Source: Pirellulales bacterium (GTDB taxonomy: Bacteria > Planctomycetota > Planctomycetia > Pirellulales > JACPPG01). Taken from it: 41,502 bases of DNA. Within the stretch, counting starts at the first letter, position 1. Each line of letters begins with the position of its first letter. Shown here one piece after another: positions 35,331 to 41,502 of the stretch. The DNA is taken from the NCBI GenBank assembly GCA_036499395.1, contig DASYDW010000047.1:1-41502 (forward strand). Direction: 5' to 3'. The notes under the pieces are model-generated. The model searched no databases. It was not told the origin of the DNA and saw only the letters and a program-made list of their open reading frames with translations. A program made the translations under genes and the position numbers.

Positions 35331-36761
35331 TCAGGCCTCCTGCCGCTCGCGCTTCGGACGATAGATTTCCGTAGCCAGTCCCAGAAAGACTTCGCCGGCG
35401 GCGCCGACCGTCTCGCTGAGCGTGGGATGCGGATGAATGATCGAGGTCAAGTCGCGCACGGTGCAACCCATCTCAATCGCCAGCACCCCTTCGCTAATCA
35501 TGTCGCCGGCATTGATGCCCACGATGCCGATTCCCAGGATGCGTTCGCTTTGCGGATCGATCAGAAGCTTGGTCAATCCTTCGGTGCGCCCCAGTGCCTG
35601 AGCACGTCCGATCGCAGCCCACGGGTAGCGGGCAATCTCGACGGCGCGCCCCTCGCGGTTCGCTTGATCCTCGGTCAGACCGGCCCAGGCGATCTCGGGA
35701 TCGGTAAAGACCACGGCCGGAACGGCCAAGGCATCGAACTCGGCCGGCTCACCCAGGATGGCTTCGACCGCGATCCGTCCCTCGTACATCGCCTTGTGCG
35801 CGAGCATCGGTTCGCCCGCCACGTCGCCGATGGCCGAGATGCGCGGATCAGCCGTGCGCTGCTGGCGATCGACTTGCACGAAGCCGCGCTTGTCGATTTC
35901 GACCTCGGTTTGTTCCAGCCCCAGTCCGGCGCTGGCCGGCTTGCGCCCCACCGAGACCAGCACGCGACTGTAGCGCTCGGTCCGTTGACCGGCAGCGCTT
36001 TCGAACACGACTTCGATCGAATCTCCCTTATCGGTCAGCGACACGACCTTGGTATCGAGCAAGATTTCCTTGAAGCGGTCTTTCAATCGCGCGTGCAGTG
36101 GGCGGACCAGATCGCGATCCGCGCCAGGCAACAGACCGCTGGTCAATTCGACCACGGTGACGGCGCTCCCTAGCTCGGAGTAGACCGTTCCCAACTCAAG
36201 ACCGATGTAGCCGCCGCCGATAACGAGCAGGCTTTCCGGTATGTCACGCAGCTCCAGCGCGCCGGTCGAATCCATCACCCGGTCGGTCGGCAGGTCGAAC
36301 GCGGGAATCTTGGCCGGGACGCTGCCCGAGGCCAGGATGCAATGTTCGAAGCTGAGCCGGTCCCCTTCATACGTCGACGGATCGCCGCCTGTCAGGACCA
36401 GGGCCTGCGAGCTTTCGAACACAGCCCGGGCATGCACGACGCGGACCTTACGTTGCTTGGCGAGCTGCTTGAGGCCGCCGGTCAGCGTGCCGATCACCTT
36501 CTCTTTACGAGCGCGAATGGCGTCGATCGCCAAGTTCGGCTTTTCGAAAGCGACACCCCAGTCGACCATCTCTTTGGCCTCTTCCAGCACCCGGGCCACG
36601 TGCAGCAGGGCCTTTGACGGGATGCAGCCCCGCAATAGGCAGGTGCCGCCCAGCCGGGGCTCGGCATCGATCAACACGACATCCATTCCCAGGTCCGCCG
36701 CCAGAAAGGCCGCGGTGTATCCGCCAGGGCCGCCCCCCAAAACCGCTAATTGAGTCTGCAT
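35331..36761 (-). CDS. lpdA: Dihydrolipoyl dehydrogenase (E3)
   Basis: The 476-residue flavoprotein reoxidises dihydrolipoamide in 2-oxo-acid dehydrogenase complexes or the glycine cleavage system, using FAD and NAD. Signatures: FAD-binding [10 protein letters not shown] at 9-18; redox-active Cys41 and Cys46 in [16 protein letters not shown]-binding [12 protein letters not shown] (about 180-191); [16 protein letters not shown] (second FAD contact); and the C-terminal catalytic HPHPTLSE (His445, Glu450). It is full length for the family. No E1 or E2 genes are adjacent; instead it is followed five bases later by a PhyH oxygenase gene. The SD upstream of the ATG is weak. The identification is certain; which complex it serves is not visible. 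Confidence 0.97.
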   Translation of the reverse strand: MQTQLAVLGGGPGGYTAAFLAADLGMDVVLIDAEPRLGGTCLLRGCIPSKALLHVARVLEEAKEMVDWGVAFEKPNLAIDAIRARKEKVIGTLTGGLKQLAKQRKVRVVHARAVFESSQALVLTGGDPSTYEGDRLSFEHCILASGSVPAKIPAFDLPTDRVMDSTGALELRDIPESLLVIGGGYIGLELGTVYSELGSAVTVVELTSGLLPGADRDLVRPLHARLKDRFKEILLDTKVVSLTDKGDSIEVVFESAAGQRTERYSRVLVSVGRKPASAGLGLEQTEVEIDKRGFVQVDRQQRTADPRISAIGDVAGEPMLAHKAMYEGRIAVEAILGEPAEFDALAVPAVVFTDPEIAWAGLTEDQANREGRAVEIARYPWAAIGRAQALGRTEGLTKLLIDPQSERILGIGIVGINAGDMISEGVLAIEMGCTVRDLTSIIHPHPTLSETVGAAGEVFLGLATEIYRPKRERQEA

Positions 36762-37002
36762 AAGGTGTTAGCCTGTCTCCCGCCGCCTGACGAATAAAGG
36801 GTCAACTCAGTGCCGCAACGATGCCCCGAAGTCACAAACAAGCGTATCTCGTGGGGCCGGGCGGTCAATGCCACGGCCGCTTTACGGCCGAGGGGGCCAA
36901 AAACGGGAATCTAATAGCAGTGACATTCCGCCTTCGCTTGAACTATGTTCATGGAAAATGTCGGTCGCACTGTCCGAACCTTGGCGAATCAGGGGGTGGA
37001 AA

Positions 37003-37560
37003 ATGGGTGCAGCGGTCTCGGACGAATTATTGAAAAGACGGGCCCATTATGGAGGCCGGAACGTGACGGGCCTGGCGATTCTCGCCACGATCCTCGCCGC
37101 GTTCTCCTTGCTGGCGATTTCGTTCGCCAAGACCGGCAACGGAATCTGGTTTCTGCTTCCACTCCCGTTGATGGCCCTGGCCTATTGGCTGGTCGCGATT
37201 GCCGCGCGTCGTGGAAATCCCCTGGCCTTGAACTTCGTACTAGGAGTCCTGGCCATTCAATTTCTGGTCAGTCTCGTCGGGCAGGTGGCCGCCTACCTCA
37301 TGACGGGCCGCAGTATAGGCTCGCAACTATTTTTGACCGTTCTTCCATTGCTGGTCATCGCTGTTCTCGCGCGAAATCGCACAGACCTGATCGAGCTGCG
37401 CCGCAGGGGACTGTGGGAGGCGCTTTTTGGTGCGGCAAAGCCGTCGAGGAATCTTTGCCTGATCGGCGGTGTATTGCTGATCGTCAGCACGTTCGCCCTC
37501 TACGGGGGACTGCTCTTTGGGGCGATCCACGCCACGGAGAACGGGCGATTGCGCAATTAG
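37003..37560 (+). CDS. Five-helix integral membrane protein, unknown
   Basis: The start is ATG 37003, preceded by AGGGGGTGG. The frame is open further upstream but those codons lack an SD and hydrophobic character. The 185-residue product has five hydrophobic segments (roughly residues 23-45, 49-68, 73-100, 108-125 and 150-175). These are joined by short basic loops (ARRGNP, RNRTDLIELRRRGLWEALFG), suggesting an inner-membrane protein with the N-terminus inside. I recognise no family. It is followed nine bases later by a small helical protein, so the two are probably made together. The gene is divergent from lpdA. Confidence 0.75.
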   Translation: MGAAVSDELLKRRAHYGGRNVTGLAILATILAAFSLLAISFAKTGNGIWFLLPLPLMALAYWLVAIAARRGNPLALNFVLGVLAIQFLVSLVGQVAAYLMTGRSIGSQLFLTVLPLLVIAVLARNRTDLIELRRRGLWEALFGAAKPSRNLCLIGGVLLIVSTFALYGGLLFGAIHATENGRLRN

Positions 37561-37569
37561 TTTTCCACC

Positions 37570-37896
37570 ATGGTCCTGCAAGACGACAAAGCCCTGCTCA
37601 CGGCGATTCAGGCTGCCGACGCGACGCGCATCAAAGAAGCCCTTCCCGACCTGCAAGCCAAAGCCAATGACCTGGAAGGCAAGGCCCAGGAAATCGTTTC
37701 ACGATCCGCCGCAGGAACCCCGATTCACGATGCGGCCACCACCTACGTCACGGCCGTGCAGAAATGGCACGAGGGCTTCGCCTTGATCGGCGACGAAGCG
37801 CAACAAGACCGGATGCAGACGCTGTTCCTCGAAGGGGACGAGCTGCGCAAACAGGCCATCGCGCAATTCGATGCCTCGGTCGCTACGAAGAAATAA
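37570..37896 (+). CDS. Small helical soluble protein, unknown
   Basis: The 108-residue product has no signal peptide or membrane segment. It is almost entirely amphipathic helix, with heptad-like spacing in ALLTAIQAADATRIKEALPDL, quoted here in part as AIQAADATRIKEALPDL. LQAKANDLEGKAQEI and DELRKQAIAQFD follow, so a coiled-coil or helical bundle is likely. The ATG lies nine bases beyond the membrane protein stop and has no SD of its own, which points to translational coupling. It may bind the cytoplasmic side of that protein. No family is recognised; function is unknown. Confidence 0.7.
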   Translation: MVLQDDKALLTAIQAADATRIKEALPDLQAKANDLEGKAQEIVSRSAAGTPIHDAATTYVTAVQKWHEGFALIGDEAQQDRMQTLFLEGDELRKQAIAQFDASVATKK

Positions 37897-37918
37897 TCTT
37901 GCAGCGCGCTCACGCAAT

Positions 37919-37942
37919 TGACGGCCCTGCGAGAATCCGTCA
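37919..37942. terminator. Weak hairpin between converging genes
   Basis: A 6-bp inverted repeat (TGACGG / CCGTCA) with a 12-nt loop sits in the 57-bp gap between the small helical protein and the converging AAA+ gene. No T-run follows. Position is the main argument. Confidence 0.3.
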
Positions 37943-37953
37943 GGCTACGACTC

Positions 37954-39465
37954 TTACATGATCGCGAAATAGTTCGCCACCGCGAAGTCGAAATTCTCCG
38001 GCGTCATTTCCGGGGCCTGGTTCTGGTACAGGCAGTGATTGCGGATCTGCAGCAGCAAGTCGCGCGGCTGGCAGCAGCGGAGCGGGCGGTTCACTGGCCG
38101 GTAGTGCGTGTCGATCAGGTAATCGACTGCCTGGACGTTGTACTGAAAGCCAAAGCGCGGGGCCATCATCGCGAACAGCTCGCGGAACTCCTCCTCGGTG
38201 GGATCGATCACGTCGATCTTGTACGGAATACGACGCAGAAACGCGTCGTCGACCAGATCTTTCGGTTGCAGGTTTGTCGAGAAAATGATTAATTGATCGA
38301 ACGGCACCTGCACCTTCTTGCCGTTCGGCAGATTCAAGTAATCGTATCGCTTCTCCAGCGGCACGATCCACCGGTTCAGCAGTTCGTCGGTGCTCATCCG
38401 CTGCCGGCCGAAATCGTCGATCACCAAGATGCCGCAGTTGCTCTTCAACTGCAGCGGCGCTTCGCAAATGTTGGTGGTCGCGTTGGCGGTCACTTCCAGG
38501 GCGGACATCGTCAACTCGCCGCCCACGACAATCGTCGGCCGGCGGATGCGCACCCAGCGGGCGTCGACCTTGTTGTCGTTGATCAACCCCTCGCGCTGCT
38601 CGGGCGGCGCTTCGTCGTGATTGACGGGATCGAACATGCGAATGATCTCGCCGTCGACCACGATCGTGCGCGGGATCCAGATGTAAGGGCCGAAGGCGCT
38701 CGTCACGCGCTCGGCAATGCTCGTCTTGCCATTGCCGGGGGCTCCGTACAGAAACAGCCCTCGCCCGGAATTGATGGCCGGGCCGAGCCGGTCGAGGATG
38801 CGCTTGTTCAAGAGCAAGTCGGTAAAGGCGCGTTTCAAGTCCTCGGACGTGGGATGCTGATTCGTGAGCGATTGCGCGCCGACGCTATCGATGTAGTCGG
38901 ACAGCGAAACGGGCGCCGAGCCGAAATAGGCGCAATGCTCGGTAAACCGGCGGGCCCGTTCGCGCCCCATGTCGGTCAATTGATACTCGTAGTCCCCCAT
39001 CGTGGTCGTGCCACGGTAGAAGACCAACTGGTCGGACTTCAGTTGGTGTAGCATCCCTTCGATCAGCTTGAACGGCAGCTTCACCTGGTCCGCGACGAGC
39101 ATGCCGCTCGACGAGCCGCAGGCGAGCAGGTACTTCAGGCACAGGGCCTCGACCTCGGATTCGTTCAATTGCGTCTGCGCCCAGCTCGCCGGCTCGACCG
39201 GGAAGAACACGTTCTCATCGCCGACGGCGCGTTCGGGCGCCGCCGAAGGGGGCGTCACGACTTCGACGCGCAGTTGATTGATACGGTGCAGTAGCTGGTC
39301 GAGCTTGGCGTCCGTCCCGTGGTCACTTCGGTGGGACGAAGTTGTCGGGGTGTCGTCGTCGTTGTCGTTGTCGAGCGTGGCAGCCCTCGTAGCCAGGCCG
39401 GCGAAATCGCTGGCGTCGTTATCCACCGGTGTCGATTGCGAGAGATGATCGAAATTCGGCGTCAT
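37954..39465 (-). CDS. AAA+ ATPase with N-terminal winged-helix-like domain
   Basis: The start is taken at ATG 39465 (503 residues), with AGGA about 10 nt upstream; an ATG three codons earlier is nearly as good. Residues 1-90 are disordered, with an Asp-rich run (DNDNDDDTP at 32-40). Residues 100-175 have winged-helix character ([37 protein letters not shown]). The ATPase core follows: Walker [10 protein letters not shown] with Lys247, Walker B ILVIDDFG (346-353), a sensor-like IIFSTNL and an arginine-rich [13 protein letters not shown]. The C-terminal lid is helical. This is the planctomycete and alphaproteobacterial 'ATPase with chaperone activity' type, as I recall it. The partner is unknown. 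A role in assembling or remodelling a complex is inferred from the fold only. Confidence 0.88.
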   Translation of the reverse strand: MTPNFDHLSQSTPVDNDASDFAGLATRAATLDNDNDDDTPTTSSHRSDHGTDAKLDQLLHRINQLRVEVVTPPSAAPERAVGDENVFFPVEPASWAQTQLNESEVEALCLKYLLACGSSSGMLVADQVKLPFKLIEGMLHQLKSDQLVFYRGTTTMGDYEYQLTDMGRERARRFTEHCAYFGSAPVSLSDYIDSVGAQSLTNQHPTSEDLKRAFTDLLLNKRILDRLGPAINSGRGLFLYGAPGNGKTSIAERVTSAFGPYIWIPRTIVVDGEIIRMFDPVNHDEAPPEQREGLINDNKVDARWVRIRRPTIVVGGELTMSALEVTANATTNICEAPLQLKSNCGILVIDDFGRQRMSTDELLNRWIVPLEKRYDYLNLPNGKKVQVPFDQLIIFSTNLQPKDLVDDAFLRRIPYKIDVIDPTEEEFRELFAMMAPRFGFQYNVQAVDYLIDTHYRPVNRPLRCCQPRDLLLQIRNHCLYQNQAPEMTPENFDFAVANYFAIM

Positions 39466-39808
39466 CGAGGGCATCCTGAATGATGGGTGAACAGGACTCG
39501 TCCGGCGCGCGGGACGCGCGGCGCAATAGCGAAATCGAGATTCGGTCGAAAGGGTAATTGCCGATCGGTCGGACACGATGGACCGCGGCCTCGGCCGACG
39601 GTCGATTGTCCAAAGGCAACTCTAGTTCGCTGGTCAAATCCCAAGCACCGGCCGTGTCCGGTTACAACAATCATGCCGAACGTCGCGCCCCAGGGCGTGG
39701 CGCGCAATACTTCCGCCCCAGGATTTAGCTTCTCAATACTGCCGGGCGAATCTGCTCACAAATCGGCGGAAACGTCGATAATTCTCTATCCGCCAGCTTC
39801 ACAGGCCC
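39466..39808. other. Divergent intergenic region without a recognisable gene
   Basis: The gap between the AAA+ gene (minus) and aconitase (plus) contains two overlapping open frames on opposite strands, neither with coding character. The only regulatory signal I can support is the aconitase promoter candidate that follows it. Confidence 0.45.
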
Positions 39809-39837
39809 CAGACAATGGCCCCGCGGAGTGTTAAAAT
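39809..39837 (+). promoter_or_regulatory. Candidate promoter of aconitase
   Basis: CAGACA and TAAAAT are separated by 17 nt. The predicted start near 39844 gives a leader of about 54 nt. The -10 box lies in the loop of a small GCGGA/TCCGC inverted repeat (39824-39839 region). The match at -35 is moderate, so this is tentative. Confidence 0.4.
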
Positions 39838-39897
39838 CCGCGCCGGGGCGGCCTCGGTGGACCCACACGTCAAAACACTTGCAGGAAAGTTTTCGCC

Positions 39898-41502
39898 ATG
39901 AGCGCGTCGCGCAAGCATGATCCGTTCGGAGCGCGGGATACGTTTAACACCGGGGCTGGCCAGGCCGGCATCTATCGCTTGTCGAAGCTCGAGGCGCGCG
40001 GGCTCGGCAAGATCGACGAACTGCCCTTTTCAGTTCGCCTGCTGCTCGAAGCGGCGCTGCGGACCTGCGACGGCTACGAGGTCACCGAGGCCGACGTCGA
40101 GTCGCTGGCACACTGGGCCACGACCAGCAAGCAAGACGTCGAAATTCCCTTCAAGCCGGCCCGTGTGGTGCTGCAAGATTTCACCGGCGTCCCCTGCGTG
40201 GTCGACCTGGCCGCGATGCGCGGCGCCATGAAGCGATTGGGCGGCGACCCGAAGAAGATCAATCCGCTGATTCCGGTCGACCTGGTGATCGATCATTCGG
40301 TGCAGGTCGACAATTTCGGCGCGGCCGATTCGTTGGACCTGAACGTCGATTTGGAATTCAGCCGCAATCGCGAGCGTTACGAGTTCCTGCGCTGGGGTCA
40401 GAAGGCATTCGATAATTTCCGCGTCGTGCCGCCGGCCGTCGGCATCGTGCATCAGGTGAATCTGGAATTCCTGGCCAAGTGCGTCTTCCTGCGCAAGGAC
40501 GAGCACGGCGATGTGGCCGTCCCCGATACACTGGTCGGCACCGACAGCCATACCACGATGATCAACGGCCTGGGTGTGCTGGGCTGGGGTGTGGGCGGAA
40601 TCGAGGCCGAGGCCGTGATGCTCGGCCAGCCGCTGTACATGCTGCTGCCCGAGGTCGTGGGCTTCGAGTTGACCGGGCAATTGCCACCGGGCACCACGGC
40701 CACGGACCTGGTGCTGATGGTGACGCAAATCCTGCGCAAGGCGGGCGTGGTCGGCAAGTTCGTCGAATTCTTCGGCACCGGCGTATCGAGCATGAAGCTG
40801 GCCGATCGGGCCACGATCGGCAACATGGCTCCGGAATATGGCGCCACGATGGGCTTCTTCCCCGTCGACGACGAAACCCTGCGTTACCTGCGCATGACTG
40901 GACGCACCGAAACCGAAGTGCAACTGGTCGAGCGCTATACTAAGGAGCAGGGGCTATTCCGCACCGACAAAACGCCGACGCCGAAGTTCAGCCAGACGCT
41001 TTCGCTTGACCTCAGCAAGGTCGAGCCGAGCCTGGCCGGCCCGAAGCGCCCCCAGGACCGGGTGCCGCTAGCCGGGATGCAGGAATCGTTTCGCAAATCG
41101 TTGCGAGCGCCGGTCAACGAGCGCGGCTTTGCCCTGTCGGACGCCGATGTCGAGCGTAAGGCGACGGTTTCCGACAACGGTTCGTCGAGCGAAATCGGGC
41201 ATGGCGCCGTCGTGATCGCCGCCATCACCAGTTGCACCAACACGTCGAACCCCTCGGTGCTGGTGGCCGCAGGCCTGGTCGCGAAGAAGGCGGTTGAGCG
41301 CGGGCTCACATCCAAGCCCTGGGTGAAGACCAGTCTCGCGCCGGGATCGAAAGTCGTCATGGATTATTTGCGCGAGGCCGAACTGCTGCCTGCGCTTGAA
41401 GCGCTCAAGTTCAACTTGGTCGGCTATGGTTGCACCACGTGTATCGGCAACAGCGGTCCGCTACCCGACGAAGTGGCCGCCGGCGTGAATAAGGAAAAGT
41501 TG
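39898..41502 (+). CDS. acnA: Aconitate hydratase (3' end outside window)
   Basis: The ATG at 39898 has AGGAAAG about 11 nt upstream. 535 codons are visible and the C-terminal swivel domain is cut off. The enzyme interconverts citrate and isocitrate in the TCA cycle and may bind RNA when it loses its cluster. Family signatures: [78 protein letters not shown], and the Fe-S ligands Cys446 ([10 protein letters not shown]), Cys512 and Cys515 ([13 protein letters not shown]). The domain order is that of the AcnA/IRP type rather than AcnB. The gene is divergent from the AAA+ gene. The identification is certain. Confidence 0.98.
   Translation, partial: MSASRKHDPFGARDTFNTGAGQAGIYRLSKLEARGLGKIDELPFSVRLLLEAALRTCDGYEVTEADVESLAHWATTSKQDVEIPFKPARVVLQDFTGVPCVVDLAAMRGAMKRLGGDPKKINPLIPVDLVIDHSVQVDNFGAADSLDLNVDLEFSRNRERYEFLRWGQKAFDNFRVVPPAVGIVHQVNLEFLAKCVFLRKDEHGDVAVPDTLVGTDSHTTMINGLGVLGWGVGGIEAEAVMLGQPLYMLLPEVVGFELTGQLPPGTTATDLVLMVTQILRKAGVVGKFVEFFGTGVSSMKLADRATIGNMAPEYGATMGFFPVDDETLRYLRMTGRTETEVQLVERYTKEQGLFRTDKTPTPKFSQTLSLDLSKVEPSLAGPKRPQDRVPLAGMQESFRKSLRAPVNERGFALSDADVERKATVSDNGSSSEIGHGAVVIAAITSCTNTSNPSVLVAAGLVAKKAVERGLTSKPWVKTSLAPGSKVVMDYLREAELLPALEALKFNLVGYGCTTCIGNSGPLPDEVAAGVNKEKL

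Noticed and set aside
36868..37002. A longer N-terminus for the membrane protein
   Set aside because: The extra 45 codons have no SD, are not hydrophobic and precede a much better start (ATG 37003 after AGGGGGTGG).

Overview
This window looks like chromosomal DNA from a GC-rich planctomycete, probably Pirellulales-like. I infer this from the gene families, not from a marker gene. The families are a 1276-residue PVC-type heme-binding protein with beta-propeller and HEAT regions, a DUF1598-like protein, a secreted DUF1080 protein, DUF11 and SbsA-type surface proteins, a secreted redoxin/cytochrome/copper-oxygenase fusion, and a 2818-residue surface protein with an N-terminal LEPR-xLL-like motif. 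No tRNA, rRNA, CRISPR array, transposase or phage gene is visible.

Layout: 1-5594 (minus strand) holds a DUF1598-like protein cut by the window edge, an Ig-like lipoprotein, a secreted propeller-like protein with a clear terminator, and a DUF1080 / LolA-like pair. A rhomboid protease (5891-6739, plus) converges on the large heme-binding protein (6844-10674, minus). A DUF11 surface protein (11294-13489, plus) converges on a thioredoxin-trypsin fusion (13746-15383, minus). The stretch 16158-21510 (plus) is housekeeping and transport: metG, a VIT1/CCC1-type metal transporter, an RluA-type pseudouridine synthase and a POT peptide transporter. The gaps between the first three of these are filled with degenerate 7-bp repeat arrays. 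A lower-GC patch (21589-22565, minus) carries an unrecognised GAF-like protein and an overlapping 54-codon ORF. The copper-oxygenase fusion (23169-25538, plus) and the giant S53-peptidase surface protein (25678-34134, minus) converge on one bidirectional terminator. Then come an lpdA-PhyH pair (34441-36761, minus), a membrane protein with a small helical protein (37003-37896, plus), an AAA+ ATPase (37954-39465, minus), and aconitase running off the right edge (39898 onward, plus).

Central metabolism (aconitase, dihydrolipoyl dehydrogenase), translation (metG, RluA) and transport are interleaved with a large exported inventory. At least nine products carry a signal peptide, lipobox or surface-sorting motif. 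The exported set is dominated by modular proteins: heme c, redoxin, copper centre, sedolisin, P-domains, PKD, RTX-like and LamG. This fits an organism that degrades and oxidises polymers outside the cytoplasm.

The least ordinary signals are: (1) the heptanucleotide arrays that abut start and stop codons from about 15860 to 19991, plus a second heptad family at 13649-13726; (2) the redoxin-cytochrome-PHM-like fusion that keeps the expected copper ligands; (3) the nested and tandem domain duplications of the giant protein; (4) the low-GC GAF-like gene with its overlapping small ORF.
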